Origin: Paenalcaligenes faecalis
GTDB lineage: Bacteria > Pseudomonadota > Gammaproteobacteria > Burkholderiales > Burkholderiaceae_B
DNA: 64,000 nucleotides
Reading direction: 5' to 3'
NCBI RefSeq assembly: GCF_027557445.1
Contig: NZ_CP106841.1
Location: forward strand, 668,001 to 732,000
Below the pieces are notes generated by a model. The model did no database searches. It was given only the letters and a program-made list of their open reading frames with translations, and was not told where the DNA came from. Each line of letters starts with the position of its first letter. The first letter of the stretch is position 1. The position numbers were made by a program, and so were the translations under genes. Shown here one piece after another: positions 29,672 to 40,160 of the stretch.

Positions 29672-30349
29672 CTACATACTGCCTTGTTCAGCCAGAGAGG
29701 TAGCGTGCCCAGCGGTAATAATCAAATGGTCAAGTAAGCGTATATCTACTAACGAGAGAGCCTGTTGTAGATGTTTAGTAAGGGCTAAGTCTGCCGCACT
29801 AGGGCTACGCACACCAGATGGGTGATTATGTGCAAGTATTATAGCGGCAGCGTGGTGTTTTAGGGCGGATTTTACGATTTCTCTTGGATAGACTGAGGCT
29901 TGAGTCAATGTGCCTCTAGAGACTTCCTCGCTGGTAATTAAATGCAGTTGATTATCTAGGTAGAGAGCGATGCAATGCTCTATGGTGAGATGGCCTAATT
30001 GCGCTATGCAATAACTTTTAACTAAACGCGGCTGATCCATAACGGGGCCTAAACGTAAGCTTTGTGCTAAGGCCCGTCGATTGATTTCGCTAATGGCCTG
30101 TAGTTCACAGGCTTTTGCGATGCCTATGCCTTTTTGTTCCAGAAGTGTCTGGATTTCAGTCGCTAAAAGACCACGCAGCCCACCTAGAGTTTGCAGTAGT
30201 TGCTCTGCCAGATCTATGACTGAGTGTTGACGAGTTCCAGTGCGTAAAATGATAGCAAGCAGCTCTGCATCGCACAGAGATTGGGGGCCTGTTTGTAAAA
30301 GGCGTTCGCGAGGCCGCACACTATTTAGGGATTTGCTGTCAGAAGTCAT
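29672..30349 (-). CDS. radC: RadC-family JAB/MPN domain protein
   Basis: About 225 residues. N-terminal helix-hairpin-helix-like part (RPRERLLQTGPQSLCDAELLAIILRTG) and the C-terminal JAMM metal motif HNHPSGVRSPSAADLALT with an upstream Glu in SEEVSRGTL. RadC-type proteins are named for DNA repair but their biochemical role is unsettled. Start set at MTSDSK; Met codons three and ten residues earlier are alternatives. Divergent from slpA with 57 bp between, a layout shared with Bordetella. Confidence 0.85.
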   Translation of the reverse strand: MTSDSKSLNSVRPRERLLQTGPQSLCDAELLAIILRTGTRQHSVIDLAEQLLQTLGGLRGLLATEIQTLLEQKGIGIAKACELQAISEINRRALAQSLRLGPVMDQPRLVKSYCIAQLGHLTIEHCIALYLDNQLHLITSEEVSRGTLTQASVYPREIVKSALKHHAAAIILAHNHPSGVRSPSAADLALTKHLQQALSLVDIRLLDHLIITAGHATSLAEQGSM

Positions 30350-30406
30350 AGTAAGCATTAAAATAGGTAAATTAATCAAGACTTAGACTTATTAGGGTGA
30401 CAGACC

Positions 30407-30883
30407 TTGAACTCAGAAAACCAAGACCAGCGGCCAATTGTCCATGAGGACTCTTACTTAACTTTGCATTATTGCATTCAAATTATGACCGGACCGGCCG
30501 GAGGAACCATATTTGCAAATACCTTCGATGGCCGTCCGGCAACATTGCAAATGGGGATAGGGCAATGGTCTCCGGGTTTAGAGCACGTGTTATTAGGTAA
30601 GGCCGAGGACGAGGTCTTTGGCTGCACGCTAGAACCTGCTCAGGCTTATGGAGACCGCAATCCGGTGTTGGTACAGTGGGTTGATAAAGAGATTTTAGGT
30701 GATTTGACTGATCCTGATAAAAATTACGAAACAGGCGACATGGTGGAGTTTGCTTCTCCTACCGGTGTTCGTTATGCAGGTGTGTTAAAAGAGTGGGGCG
30801 AAGAGGCCGCCTTATTTGATTTTAATCATCCTTTAGCGGGTGCTCAAATTCGCTTAGACGTACATATTTTAGGAATACTATGA
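30407..30883 (+). CDS. slpA: FKBP-type peptidyl-prolyl isomerase, SlpA-like
   Basis: 158 residues. FKBP core with [44 protein letters not shown] and the inserted IF/flap region [11 protein letters not shown] typical of SlpA/SlyD-like cytoplasmic isomerases and chaperones. It has no histidine-rich metal tail as in SlyD. The start is TTG at 30407 behind AGGG; the next Met (residue 28) would remove the first beta strand. The stop overlaps the ispH start by 4 bases (ATGA), so the two are translated together. Confidence 0.87.
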   Translation: MNSENQDQRPIVHEDSYLTLHYCIQIMTGPAGGTIFANTFDGRPATLQMGIGQWSPGLEHVLLGKAEDEVFGCTLEPAQAYGDRNPVLVQWVDKEILGDLTDPDKNYETGDMVEFASPTGVRYAGVLKEWGEEAALFDFNHPLAGAQIRLDVHILGIL

Positions 30884-31857
30884 AACCTCAGATTGAATCT
30901 TTAGAAAATATGCAGGTCATGTTGGCCCAGCCACGTGGTTTTTGCGCAGGTGTTGATCGTGCTATTGATATCGTAGAGCGTGCTTTAGAAATTCATGGCA
31001 AGCCCATTTATGTGCGTCACGAGATTGTTCATAATCGTTATGTAGTTGAAAACCTCCGTAATAAAGGTGCGATTTTTATCAACGAGCTTGAGCAAGCACC
31101 AGCAGGGTCTATTGTTGTTTTTTCTGCTCATGGTGTGTCTTTAGCTGTGCGCGAAGAGGCCGAGGAGCGAGGCCTAACGGTATTTGACGCGACCTGTCCG
31201 TTGGTCACTAAGGTACACCGAGAAGTCTCCAAAATGCGTAAGGATGGTCGTGAGATCATCATGATTGGTCATAAGGGACATCCCGAGGTTGAGGGGACGT
31301 TAGGCCAAGCAAACGAAGGTATGTTTTTGGTAGAAACAGTTCAAGACGTTCAGGATTTACAGGTGACAGATCCAGATAATTTGGCTTTTGTAACCCAAAC
31401 AACCCTATCAGTAGATGATGCCGCAGAGGTTGCGGAGGCGTTGCGTTTGCGCTTTCCTAATATTGTTGAGCCTAAAAAGAGTGACATTTGTTATGCCACC
31501 CAAAACCGTCAAGATGCGGTGAAGTTTATGGCGCCACAGTGCGATGTGGTATTGGTTGTTGGTAGTGTAAATAGCTCTAATTCAAATCGGTTACGAGAGG
31601 TTGCAGAGCGTATTGGCACCGCTGCGTATTTATTGGATGACCCCGCTATGATTCAACCCGAGTGGTTTGCAGGAAATCCTCGAGTGGGGATTACAGCAGG
31701 GGCTTCTGCGCCAGAAGAGCTAGTTGAACAAGTTATTGATCGTATTAAAGAGCTAGGGGCCATATCGGTGCGGACTTTAGATGGAGTAGAGGAGACGATT
31801 TCCTTTCCTTTGCCTAAAGAGCTATCTAGAAAAATAGTAGAAGCTGACGCAGAGTAA
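30880..31857 (+). CDS. ispH: 4-hydroxy-3-methylbut-2-enyl diphosphate reductase
   Basis: 325 residues. IspH/LytB with three cluster cysteines: in [27 protein letters not shown] and [13 protein letters not shown]. It is the last enzyme of the MEP pathway, making isopentenyl and dimethylallyl diphosphate via a 4Fe-4S cluster. Overlaps slpA by 4 bases, and is followed by a strong terminator. The first ten residues before [10 protein letters not shown] are slightly long but the overlap and family variation support the chosen start. Confidence 0.96.
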   Translation: MKPQIESLENMQVMLAQPRGFCAGVDRAIDIVERALEIHGKPIYVRHEIVHNRYVVENLRNKGAIFINELEQAPAGSIVVFSAHGVSLAVREEAEERGLTVFDATCPLVTKVHREVSKMRKDGREIIMIGHKGHPEVEGTLGQANEGMFLVETVQDVQDLQVTDPDNLAFVTQTTLSVDDAAEVAEALRLRFPNIVEPKKSDICYATQNRQDAVKFMAPQCDVVLVVGSVNSSNSNRLREVAERIGTAAYLLDDPAMIQPEWFAGNPRVGITAGASAPEELVEQVIDRIKELGAISVRTLDGVEETISFPLPKELSRKIVEADAE

Positions 31858-31880
31858 AAACTAAGGCTGAACCATAATTA

Positions 31881-31908
31881 ACGCATACGTCAACGTGTGC
31901 GTTTTTTT
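31881..31908 (+). terminator. Terminator after ispH
   Basis: ACGCATACGT-CA-ACGTGTGCGT stem (one G-T) followed by seven T residues. Confidence 0.85.
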
Positions 31909-32112
31909 TACATTTGTCTTTTGCTTTTTGGGTAATTTTTCGGTTATAAATAGACCCCCTTAACGGGATAGTGTCTAGTGCAAAGTTTTGTAGAGCATTT
32001 ACAAGCAAGAAAATCGCGATGTGTGAATGTCATGCTACACAACAGCTGTAACAGTGAGTTGATTAGTCAGGTCAGATGTATCGCATCTTATTCAACGATT
32101 ACAAGGGAAATC

Positions 32113-33513
32113 ATGAGTACAACAAATAAATTATTGGCTGGCGCCGCTATTTTGGTGGCTGCGTATGCAGGTTCGTCATGGTATGTAGGTAAAAAAGCAG
32201 AAGCCGAGATTAATCATCAAGTTAATGAAATCAATGCCGCCATTGCGACACAGTTAGCATTAAGCTTAGGCGAAGGCGAAATTAAGCTGAATGTAGTAGA
32301 TTACGATCGTGGCTGGTTTAGCTCTAAAGTGAATTACGAAATACGAATTAAGAGTGCTAAAGATGAGCAGTTCCAGTTTTTGGCGCAAGACCATCTGCGC
32401 CACGGTCCTTTCCCTTTTGCCGCAATAGCCAAAGGCCACATCGCTCCTCTGTTGGCATATAGCGATGCTAAGTTATTGCCAACTAAAGAAACTCAGCCCC
32501 TATTTGATGCCGCCAAAGGAGAGGAGCCGCTACGCGCTCATAGTTTCATTAGCTTTGGTGGTGCTACTAAAACGGTGATTGATTTGGCTGCTATTGATTA
32601 CCGAGATGAGGATGGTAATCAAGTGTTGATGGCTAAGTCCGAAGGACAGGTGGACTATGTGCGCAAGGGTGGAAAGGAGCAGGCAGATTTCACCATGACC
32701 TTCCCTAGTCTTAGTCTTGTGGTCGATGAGGGTGATCTGCATGTTCAGCTAAATGGGATGCGAGCTAATGGTTCAATCACTGAGCAAGATAAAGCTCAGG
32801 CCTCTGAGGGCGAGCTACATATCGATCAGTTAGGGATCAACGTGGAGAACTCTACCCAAATTTTTATTGAAAATATTAAAACAGCTTCAAGCTATGAGGT
32901 AAAAGATGGCTTGTTAGATAGTACGCTGACATATGACTTTGGGAAGATCTTGGCAGATAAGCAAGATCTGGGTCAAATGCAACTGGATGTGGGTGTAAAA
33001 CGTCTTGATTATGTGATGTTAAATCAGTTATCGCAAGTGGACGACCTAGACTCCATGGATGAGGACGAGCTATTACCGATGATTAAACAGATCTTGGTAA
33101 ATAAGCCCGAGGTCTATATCAATAACTTTATGTTGAGCAACCCTGCTGGCTCTAGCACCTTAACGTCAGATGTACGTTTTGCGACAACCGCGCTAGACCC
33201 AGTAGAAAACGAAGAGCTTGATTTAGGGCATTATGTAGAGAGCTTAAATGCGGATATACGCTTGTCACGTCAAATGATTAAGGGCTATTTCTCTGGTGAA
33301 AACATGATTAGCAGTATGGCTGATATGTTCTTTAACAGTGCAGCCGAAGAAGCCCAAGAGGCCGGTTTAGTTGAATATGACGGTAATGAGGCTAAATTGG
33401 CATTGAGCTTTGATGCTGCAACAAATAAATTGCTACTAAATAACAAACCGATTAGCGTAGAGGAATTGGTTCAGATCTTGTTTAGCATGCAAATGGGTGG
33501 CGGTTTATTCTAA
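32113..33513 (+). CDS. DUF945 (YdgA-like) exported protein
   Basis: 466 residues from the ATG at 32113, which has AAGGGAAA ahead; an in-frame extension of 45 codons upstream looks non-coding. An N-terminal hydrophobic segment (LLAGAAILVAAYAGSSWYVG) acts as signal anchor or signal peptide, then YDRGWFSSKVNYEI and LRHGPFPFA are the recognisable DUF945 motifs. Function unknown; family members are periplasmic and beta-rich. Single gene, convergent with maf, with a 9-base overlap of the two 3' ends. Confidence 0.85.
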   Translation: MSTTNKLLAGAAILVAAYAGSSWYVGKKAEAEINHQVNEINAAIATQLALSLGEGEIKLNVVDYDRGWFSSKVNYEIRIKSAKDEQFQFLAQDHLRHGPFPFAAIAKGHIAPLLAYSDAKLLPTKETQPLFDAAKGEEPLRAHSFISFGGATKTVIDLAAIDYRDEDGNQVLMAKSEGQVDYVRKGGKEQADFTMTFPSLSLVVDEGDLHVQLNGMRANGSITEQDKAQASEGELHIDQLGINVENSTQIFIENIKTASSYEVKDGLLDSTLTYDFGKILADKQDLGQMQLDVGVKRLDYVMLNQLSQVDDLDSMDEDELLPMIKQILVNKPEVYINNFMLSNPAGSSTLTSDVRFATTALDPVENEELDLGHYVESLNADIRLSRQMIKGYFSGENMISSMADMFFNSAAEEAQEAGLVEYDGNEAKLALSFDAATNKLLLNNKPISVEELVQILFSMQMGGGLF

Positions 33514-34104
33514 GCCCGCGTCTAACAGCAGTTGATGGGTTTGGTATAGATCCAAGCCCATTACGCTGCTGTAGCTGCCTTCGATATGCTCAATAAAGGC
33601 AGCAGCTAAGCCCTGAATGCCGTAGGCTCCGGCCTTACCAAGCGGTTCTTGGCTGTGGCAATAGCGCTCTATTTCTTTTGGGCTGAGGGTTTTAAACCGA
33701 ATCAGACTAGAAGACAGAGCGCTATATTTTTGCCCTTGATAACTGAGGCAAGATGCGGTGTGTACATGATGCGTCGTGCCTGACAGCGCATGCAAGAGTT
33801 GTGCGGCATGCGCTAGATCGGTTGGCTTGCCAAGAATTTCCCCTCGAAGCTCTACGGTTGTGTCCGCACAGAGAATAGGCCAATCACGATGCAAATGGGG
33901 TTGAGATTGGCGCCAATGGAGGGCTTGCCGTAGTTTGTCTAGCGCTGTTCTTTGCACATAGGCAATGGCGGTTTCAGAGGGCAAAATAGGCTCATCCTCT
34001 CCAACGGGGGCGGGGACTCGCAATACCTCATGGTTGATGTGTAATTGATTTAAAAGCTCGTGACGTCTTGGACTGGCCGAGGCGAGATAAATGGATTGTT
34101 GCAT
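33505..34104 (-). CDS. maf: Maf-like nucleoside triphosphate pyrophosphatase
   Basis: About 199 residues. Maf signature IYLASASPRRHELL at the start, and ILCADTTVELRGEILGKP and YSSVMGLDLYQT later, which match the Maf/YhdE-YceF family that hydrolyses non-canonical or modified nucleoside triphosphates. Start set at 34104 (MQQSIYLAS); another Met lies two codons earlier, and no clear ribosome site separates them. It follows pyk on the same strand by 37 bp. In related genomes maf tends to follow rlmH directly; here pyk intervenes. Confidence 0.88.
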   Translation of the reverse strand: MQQSIYLASASPRRHELLNQLHINHEVLRVPAPVGEDEPILPSETAIAYVQRTALDKLRQALHWRQSQPHLHRDWPILCADTTVELRGEILGKPTDLAHAAQLLHALSGTTHHVHTASCLSYQGQKYSALSSSLIRFKTLSPKEIERYCHSQEPLGKAGAYGIQGLAAAFIEHIEGSYSSVMGLDLYQTHQLLLDAGLE

Positions 34105-34141
34105 TAACATAAGGTATGCGTGAAGCGCCGCTATGTGAGGC

Positions 34142-35578
34142 TTATGGTATTTGTAAAATGTGCATGCTATTGGTGCCACTTGGTTGATCAATAGCACCTT
34201 TTGTTAGGATAATCCAGTCACCTGATTGCACAGCCTGCTGAGCCGATAAGTGTTTCATGGCTGCCGTTGCAACCTCGTCAGTAGTAAATTGGTTGGCATC
34301 AAAGTTCATGCTGTAGACGCCTCTGAATAGGGCTGCCCTTTGCTGCGTGGCAGGGTGACGTGTAAAGCAGAAAATAGGCACGGTGGATTTAATGCGTGAC
34401 ATGATAAGCGGTGTTCTACCGCTTTCACTCAAGCTAATGATTGCTTTAATGCCGGGATAATGGTTTGCTGCATACATGGCAGATAGGGCAATGGTGTCAT
34501 CACAGCGTGTAAAGGTTTCACCAATACGGTGCTTAGATAGACCACTGGTAGGTTCAGCTTCAGCACCTACACAAATACGAGCCATGGCCGTGATAGCTTC
34601 GACTGGGTATTGGCCTGTTGCACTTTCACCCGATAACATGACTGCATCCGTGTAGTCGAGGACGGCATTTGCCACGTCTGACACCTCGGCGCGGGTAGGT
34701 ACGGGGCTATGTGTCATTGATTCCATCATTTGGGTGGCAGTAATCACAATTTTATTTAAACGACGGGCGTGTTGAATAATGCGTTTTTGAATACCCACCA
34801 AGCGGGCGTCTCCTACCTCTACACCCAAATCGCCACGAGCAACCATAACGCCATCACTTACGGAGATAATATCATCCAAGGCGTCATCATCGGCGACTGC
34901 CTCAGCACGTTCAATTTTTGCGATGATCCATGCGTCTGAACCGGCTGCTTGGATTAATTCTCGAGCTTGTTGAATATCACGGCCATAACGCGGAAAAGAG
35001 ACGGCAATATAGTCGAGTTGTAATTCCGCCGCCAGTTTAATGTCATCTTTATCTTTGTCTGTGAGACTAGGCGCAGAGATGCCACCCCCCCGACGGTTGA
35101 TCCCTTTGTTATTGGAGAGTTCGCCTGCGTTGATAACAGTAGTTTCAACGCAATCAGCGTGAACCTGAGTAACCTCTAGGACGATTTTGCCATCATCGAG
35201 CAATAACTCATCACCCGGGTGGCAGGCCTCAATTAAAGGGGGGTATTCGACGGCGACAATATCTTGATTTCCTGCATCGGCAGGATGAGTCGTCGATAGG
35301 GTAAAGCGTTGTCCCTGAACCAGTTGTACCGCTTGATTGATAAAGCGCGCAATTCTAATTTTTGGGCCTTGTAGGTCACCCATAATTCCCACAAAACGAC
35401 CATGCTTTGCGGCTAGAGAGCGAACTAGCTGTGCTTTTTCACGATGGCTGTCGGCAGAGCCGTGGGAAAAATTTAAACGAGCTACATCTAAGCCAGCTAA
35501 GATAAGTTTTTCAATAGCGACCGCATTATCGCTAGCAGGGCCTAAGGTAGCAACAATTTTCGTTCGTCTTTTTGCCAT
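34142..35578 (-). CDS. pyk: Pyruvate kinase
   Basis: 478 residues. RRTKIVATLGPASDN and FSHGSADSHREKA at the N-terminus, the active-site IIAKIERAEAV, MVARGDLGVEV and ITATQMMESMTHSPVPTRAEVSD in the barrel, and a C-terminal allosteric domain (GRTPLIMSRIKSTVPIFCFT). It converts phosphoenolpyruvate and ADP to pyruvate and ATP. Starts only 2 bp after the rlmH stop, so it is probably in the same transcript as nadD-rsfS-rlmH. Confidence 0.95.
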   Translation of the reverse strand: MAKRRTKIVATLGPASDNAVAIEKLILAGLDVARLNFSHGSADSHREKAQLVRSLAAKHGRFVGIMGDLQGPKIRIARFINQAVQLVQGQRFTLSTTHPADAGNQDIVAVEYPPLIEACHPGDELLLDDGKIVLEVTQVHADCVETTVINAGELSNNKGINRRGGGISAPSLTDKDKDDIKLAAELQLDYIAVSFPRYGRDIQQARELIQAAGSDAWIIAKIERAEAVADDDALDDIISVSDGVMVARGDLGVEVGDARLVGIQKRIIQHARRLNKIVITATQMMESMTHSPVPTRAEVSDVANAVLDYTDAVMLSGESATGQYPVEAITAMARICVGAEAEPTSGLSKHRIGETFTRCDDTIALSAMYAANHYPGIKAIISLSESGRTPLIMSRIKSTVPIFCFTRHPATQQRAALFRGVYSMNFDANQFTTDEVATAAMKHLSAQQAVQSGDWIILTKGAIDQPSGTNSMHILQIP

Positions 35579-35580
35579 GA

Positions 35581-36051
35581 TTAGCTCCGGTGGTAAGGGT
35601 GGTTATGATTGATAGACCAAGCTCTATAGATTTGTTCGGCTAAGAGTACACGCACCATAGGGTGCGGTAAGGTTAAATCTGATAAGCGAATTTTCTGTGG
35701 GCAGCGATTTTTAAAATCTGGATCTAAGCCATCTGGCCCACCAATAATAATAGCCAGATCACATCCGCTATCCCGCCATTGTTGCAGTTGATCTGCTAAT
35801 TGTATTGTCGTGAGATTGCGTCCTTTTTCATCTAAGGCAACAACATGAGCATGGGCGGGGATAGCTGCCTCGATACGTTTGGCCTCTGCGCTCATCATTT
35901 GCGGGACGGTTTTGCCTGTGGTGCGAGGCTCCGGTTTAATTTCTTTGAGTTCTAGCGCGTAGTCTGCAGGCATGCGTTGACTATAGTCTTGCCATGCAGT
36001 GACGACCCAATCAGGCATACGTTGCCCTACAGCAATAATAGTGATTTTCAT
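35581..36051 (-). CDS. rlmH: 23S rRNA pseudouridine-1915 N3-methyltransferase
   Basis: 156 residues from MKITIIAVG (36051), the exact family length; an in-frame Met three codons earlier is not needed. SPOUT-fold features: [25 protein letters not shown] and [20 protein letters not shown]. It methylates pseudouridine 1915 in helix 69 of 23S rRNA. A CAACGCCC/GGGCGTTG hairpin (36058-36078) without a T run lies between rsfS and rlmH and may stabilise or process the mRNA. Confidence 0.95.
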   Translation of the reverse strand: MKITIIAVGQRMPDWVVTAWQDYSQRMPADYALELKEIKPEPRTTGKTVPQMMSAEAKRIEAAIPAHAHVVALDEKGRNLTTIQLADQLQQWRDSGCDLAIIIGGPDGLDPDFKNRCPQKIRLSDLTLPHPMVRVLLAEQIYRAWSINHNHPYHRS

Positions 36052-36080
36052 AAAGCGCAACGCCCTTTACGGGCGTTGTA

Positions 36081-36464
36081 TTAGTCATCAGATAGGTTAG
36101 GCATTTGGTCCGTTTTGAGATTGAGCTCAATCGGGTATTCGCCCCAGATTTCTTCGAGATTGTAGTATTCACGAATCGCGGGCTGCATATTGTGAATCAC
36201 AATATCACCTAAATCCACTAAAACCCATTCTCCGGTTTCGGCTCCTTCGTAGGCTAAAACCTGTAGACCTGCTTTTTTTGCAGCATCTACAATATTGTCT
36301 GCTAAGGCTTTGGTTTGGCGAGCGTTACCGCTTGCAATGACAACGCGGTCAAATAGACCGGTAATTTTTGACGTGTCAAAGGCTTTAATGTCTTTGGCGC
36401 GCACGTCTTCTAGGGCATCTACGACAAGGCGCAGCTGATCTTCGATATTCATAAGAGTTTTCAT
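36081..36464 (-). CDS. rsfS: Ribosomal silencing factor RsfS
   Basis: 127 residues, Iojap/RsfS family: DALEDVRAKDIKAFDTSKIT, FDRVVIASGNARQTKALADN, EGAETGEWVLVDLGDIVIHNM and ending YNLEEIWGEYP with an acidic tail. It binds ribosomal protein L14 and blocks subunit joining during starvation. Starts inside the nadD stop (4-base overlap), the classic nadD-rsfS-rlmH order. Confidence 0.94.
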   Translation of the reverse strand: MKTLMNIEDQLRLVVDALEDVRAKDIKAFDTSKITGLFDRVVIASGNARQTKALADNIVDAAKKAGLQVLAYEGAETGEWVLVDLGDIVIHNMQPAIREYYNLEEIWGEYPIELNLKTDQMPNLSDD

Positions 36465-37057
36465 AGCTGATAAATGTTGTGTTGTTTAATGTAGTGCTCA
36501 ATGGATTGAGGCAACATATTTGCTACGGACTGATGCTGTTGTAGCCGTTTACGTATCAGCGTAGCGGAAATTGGGGTCGGAGCAAAGTCGATAATGGATA
36601 TGGTTTTGCCCTGATGCTGTAAGTACTGCTGTAGCTCTGGCGCGGGAAGCAACGACGATCCTGGGCGTTGTGCCACGGCTAGGTCTACATAATTTAAGAT
36701 GTCTTGCCACCGATGCCAAGTATGAAAGTTTTGCAGTTGATCTGAGCCTAGAATCCAAAAATAATGGGCCTGATCTGTTAATTGACTGACAGTGTCATAA
36801 GTGTAAGTACTACCACCCCGTTGTATTTCGATGGGGTTTACGGTGAGTTTTGGATAAGGCTTGACTGCTAACTGTAGCATAGCCAGACGCTGCGTAGCAG
36901 AGGCCCCTAAGTGTTTTTTTTGCCATGGATTTGCGGCTGGAATCAGTTGGACTTGATTCAAGTTAATATCACGTTGCGCCGCATTCGCTAAAGCGATGTG
37001 GGCAACGTGAACGGGGTCAAAACTGCCCCCAAGTAATCCTATACGTTGTCTAACCAT
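36461..37057 (-). CDS. nadD: Nicotinate-nucleotide adenylyltransferase
   Basis: 198 residues. Nucleotidyltransferase motif [20 protein letters not shown] and the C-terminal [10 protein letters not shown] correspond to the (T/H)xGH-like and ISSTxxR motifs of NadD. It adenylates nicotinate mononucleotide in NAD synthesis. Overlaps the end of hemF by 19 bases and rsfS by 4, indicating a tightly packed operon. Confidence 0.93.
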   Translation of the reverse strand: MVRQRIGLLGGSFDPVHVAHIALANAAQRDINLNQVQLIPAANPWQKKHLGASATQRLAMLQLAVKPYPKLTVNPIEIQRGGSTYTYDTVSQLTDQAHYFWILGSDQLQNFHTWHRWQDILNYVDLAVAQRPGSSLLPAPELQQYLQHQGKTISIIDFAPTPISATLIRKRLQQHQSVANMLPQSIEHYIKQHNIYQL

Positions 37058-37965
37058 TCGCGAGGTTTTAAAAAATCGTGTAGTTTGGCTTCAGGGCTAT
37101 TCGGCTCAGGTTCCCAGCAATAACGCCATGCTGCCATAGGAGGCATAGAGAGCAAAATAGACTCTGTGCGTCCACCTGATTGCAGGCCAAACAAGGTGCC
37201 TCGGTCAAAGACCAGATTAAATTCTACATAGCGTCCACGGCGATAGGCTTGAAAATCGCGTTCACGTTCGCCATATGTCATGTGTCGACGAGCGGAGACA
37301 ATAGGCATATAGGCTTTAGTGAAATGATCACCCACAGAGCGAATTAAAGCAAAGCTTTGTTCAAAGTTAGGTGTGCTTAAATCATCAAAGAAAATACCAC
37401 CTATGCCACGCGTTTCTTGGCGATGTTTTAAGTAAAAGTAGTCATCACACCATTTTTTATACGCTGGGTATTTGTCTTGACCAAAAGGCGCCAGGGCGTC
37501 AGCACACATCTGGTGAAAATGTATAGCGTCTTGTTCGTGGGGATAGTAAGGCGTTAGATCCATACCACCTCCAAACCAAAAAACGGGGTCTTGAGCATCG
37601 TTTGTGGCATGTGCCACAAACATACGCACATTCATATGTGTGGTAGGAATGTGTGGGTTGCGAGGGTGTATCACTAGGGAGACGCCCATCGCCTCCCATG
37701 GGCGCCCAGCGAGCTCAGGTCGATGCGCACTGGCACTAGGGGGGAGCTGAGTGCCTTTGACGTGGCTGAACAAAACAGCTGCACGTTCAAATAAAGCACC
37801 ACCCTCTAGGTAGCGAGAAATGCCACCGCCCCCTTCGGTCCGATCCCATGTGTCGGTGGTAAAGGAGGAGCCGTCTGCTGCCTCAAGTTGACTGACAATA
37901 TGTTGTTGTAAGCCAGTGAGGTAGTCATAAACAGGTTGTACAGAAAAAGGCATGGCGTTATTCAT
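37039..37965 (-). CDS. hemF: Oxygen-dependent coproporphyrinogen III oxidase
   Basis: About 308 residues. Hallmarks: [27 protein letters not shown] (in part), [33 protein letters not shown] and [19 protein letters not shown]. It converts coproporphyrinogen III to protoporphyrinogen IX using O2, upstream of the HemJ-like step also found in this window. The start at 37965 overlaps the purD stop by 8 bases; Met at 37953 is the alternative. A longer in-frame extension lies inside purD and is rejected. Use of O2-dependent HemF implies aerobic capability, alongside the anaerobic tetrathionate operon. Confidence 0.94.
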   Translation of the reverse strand: MNNAMPFSVQPVYDYLTGLQQHIVSQLEAADGSSFTTDTWDRTEGGGGISRYLEGGALFERAAVLFSHVKGTQLPPSASAHRPELAGRPWEAMGVSLVIHPRNPHIPTTHMNVRMFVAHATNDAQDPVFWFGGGMDLTPYYPHEQDAIHFHQMCADALAPFGQDKYPAYKKWCDDYFYLKHRQETRGIGGIFFDDLSTPNFEQSFALIRSVGDHFTKAYMPIVSARRHMTYGERERDFQAYRRGRYVEFNLVFDRGTLFGLQSGGRTESILLSMPPMAAWRYCWEPEPNSPEAKLHDFLKPREWLDNV

Positions 37966-39244
37966 TAGTTGGTAAGGCGCGCCAGCCAATATCGCTGCGG
38001 TATTGTTTGCCATCAAAATGGATACGGGAAGTCGTGGCGTAAGTGGCATCTTGGGCGCGACGAATTGACTCGCCCAATGCTGTGACACACAGTACACGGC
38101 CACCGCTGGTTTTTAGCTCATTGTTGTTCAAGGTAGTGCCAGCATGAAAGACCATGCAGGTCTCAGAGTCAGCGGGTAAGGGCTGAATGACATCACCTAA
38201 ACGAGGGTTTTCAGGGTAGTTGGCAGAGGCCATCACCACCCCAATAGCAGTCCGGCGATCCCAATCGATAGTGGCTTGGTCTAATTGACCAGCAAAAGCC
38301 ATTTCAAATGTTTCTGTTAGGTCGTTTTTGATACGCATCATGATAGGTTGCGTTTCAGGGTCACCTAAACGGCAGTTGTATTCAAGTACTTTGATCGGTC
38401 GCGTGGCATCTGGGCCATCATCAATCATTAGCCCCGCATAGAGGAAGCCTGTGTAAGGAATTCCTTCTTTGGCCATACCCTGTAATGTTGGGTTAATGAC
38501 CTCACGCATAATGCGATTATGTAGAGTCGGGCTGACGATAGGAGCTGGTGAGTAAGCACCCATACCACCTGTATTCGGGCCCTCGTCACCATCTTTCAAC
38601 CGTTTGTGATCTTGGCTGGTTGCCATAGGTAAAACATGATTACCATCACACATGACGATAAAGCTGGCTTCTTCGCCAGTTAGGAACTCCTCGATAACAA
38701 CACGAGCTCCTGCCTCGCCAAACATGCCGCCGCCTAACATATCATCAACCGCATCTAGGGCTTCTTGTTCAGTCATCGCAACAATGACCCCTTTGCCAGC
38801 AGCTAAACCGTCTGCTTTTACGACAATGGGTGCACCTTGTTCACGTATGTAGGCTTTGGCTTGTTCGGCATCCGTAAAGCTGCCATAAGCAGCAGTAGGG
38901 ATGTGATTACGTTGCATAAAGTCTTTGGCGTATTCCTTAGAGCTTTCTAATTGAGCAGCGGCTTGAGTTGGGCCGAAGATCTTTAAGCCCTCTGCACGAA
39001 AGGCATCCACCACCCCAGCAGCGAGAGGGGCTTCTGGCCCCACTACAGCAAAGGCAATGTGATTGTCTTTAGCAAATTGAACGAGATCAGCCACGGCGGT
39101 GATATCGACGTTTTGCATACGTTCGCCCGTTGCTGTGCCACCATTGCCTGGAGCAACAAAGACGGTATTCACACGTTGAGATTGAGTTAGGCGCCATGCC
39201 AAGGCATGTTCACGGCCGCCACCGCCGATAACTAATAGCTTCAT
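37958..39244 (-). CDS. purD: Phosphoribosylamine-glycine ligase
   Basis: 428 residues. [19 protein letters not shown] at the N-terminus, [20 protein letters not shown], the ATP-grasp loop [17 protein letters not shown], and [19 protein letters not shown] near the metal site. Second step dedicated to purine synthesis (GAR synthetase). Follows yebC by 42 bp and overlaps hemF. Confidence 0.96.
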   Translation of the reverse strand: MKLLVIGGGGREHALAWRLTQSQRVNTVFVAPGNGGTATGERMQNVDITAVADLVQFAKDNHIAFAVVGPEAPLAAGVVDAFRAEGLKIFGPTQAAAQLESSKEYAKDFMQRNHIPTAAYGSFTDAEQAKAYIREQGAPIVVKADGLAAGKGVIVAMTEQEALDAVDDMLGGGMFGEAGARVVIEEFLTGEEASFIVMCDGNHVLPMATSQDHKRLKDGDEGPNTGGMGAYSPAPIVSPTLHNRIMREVINPTLQGMAKEGIPYTGFLYAGLMIDDGPDATRPIKVLEYNCRLGDPETQPIMMRIKNDLTETFEMAFAGQLDQATIDWDRRTAIGVVMASANYPENPRLGDVIQPLPADSETCMVFHAGTTLNNNELKTSGGRVLCVTALGESIRRAQDATYATTSRIHFDGKQYRSDIGWRALPTNE

Positions 39245-39286
39245 ATAGGAAAAAGTCAGTTTAGACCTTAAAAGAGATAAATAAAA

Positions 39287-40018
39287 TTATTCAGTTTCGT
39301 CCATGACGGCCGTTGTGTAGACCTCTTGAACATCATCTAAGGACTCTAGCGCATCTAGCATTTTTTGCATCATGATTGCATCATCGCCTTCGAGCTCTGT
39401 GTCGGCCTCGGCTTTCATGGTGACCTCAGCGACTTCAGGAGTTAAGCCTGCGGCCTCGAATGCCTGTTTAACGGCAGCAAAGTCAGTGGGCTCACAGATA
39501 ACTTCGATTAAGCCTTCTTCGTCGGTGATAATGTCTTCAGCACCAGCCTCTAAGGCAGCCTCCATGACGGATTCTTCGCTCGTGCCAGGGGCAAAAATAA
39601 ATTGGCCACAATGTTTAAACTGAAAAACCACTGAGCCATCAACCCCAAGGTTGCCACCGAATTTACTAAAAGCGTGACGAACTTCAGGGGCGGTACGGTT
39701 ACGGTTATCCGTTAAACAATCCACGATCACTGCTGCGCCACCGACGCCGTAGCCCTCGTAGCGGACTTCTTCGTAGTTGCCCTCGTCAGCACCACCTGCA
39801 CCGCGTTGTACAGCTCGATTCACGTTGTCTTTAGGCATATTGGCTGCAGTCGCCTTGTCCATAGCTAAACGCAAGCGCGGGTTAGCTTCGGGGTCAGGGC
39901 CTCCCTCGCGAGCAGCAACGGTGACTTCGCGGATGATTTTTGTCCAGATTTTTGAGCGCTTAGCGTCCTGGCGCCCTTTGCGATGTTGGATATTAGCCCA
40001 TTTACTGTGACCAGCCAT
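39287..40018 (-). CDS. yebC: YebC/PmpR family protein
   Basis: 243 residues starting [20 protein letters not shown], the family hallmark, so the ATG at 40018 is preferred over one four codons upstream. [11 protein letters not shown] and [11 protein letters not shown]-type segments follow. YebC proteins were annotated as transcription regulators; recent work ties paralogues to relief of ribosome stalling at prolines. Head of the purD-hemF-nadD-rsfS-rlmH-pyk-maf series. Confidence 0.94.
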   Translation of the reverse strand: MAGHSKWANIQHRKGRQDAKRSKIWTKIIREVTVAAREGGPDPEANPRLRLAMDKATAANMPKDNVNRAVQRGAGGADEGNYEEVRYEGYGVGGAAVIVDCLTDNRNRTAPEVRHAFSKFGGNLGVDGSVVFQFKHCGQFIFAPGTSEESVMEAALEAGAEDIITDEEGLIEVICEPTDFAAVKQAFEAAGLTPEVAEVTMKAEADTELEGDDAIMMQKMLDALESLDDVQEVYTTAVMDETE

Positions 40019-40160
40019 AACAAATACCAAAAGAAATAAGTGAAGAGAAAAGTACCAAGACCTGAGTAGTTACTCTGTGTTTAGTACTTGGCGTGGACTA
40101 CACTATAACGACATGTGTAGATTGGAATATACCCTTAATTGTATAACGATAGGAGACAGC

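Noticed and set aside
30407-30883. slpA as a truncated gene because it lacks an ATG start
   Set aside because: A TTG with AGGG upstream gives a full-length FKBP domain and the frame overlaps ispH in the usual way.
37966-38103. 46-codon upstream extension of hemF
   Set aside because: It lies inside purD in another frame and has no similarity to HemF, whose conserved sequence begins after MNNAMPFSV.
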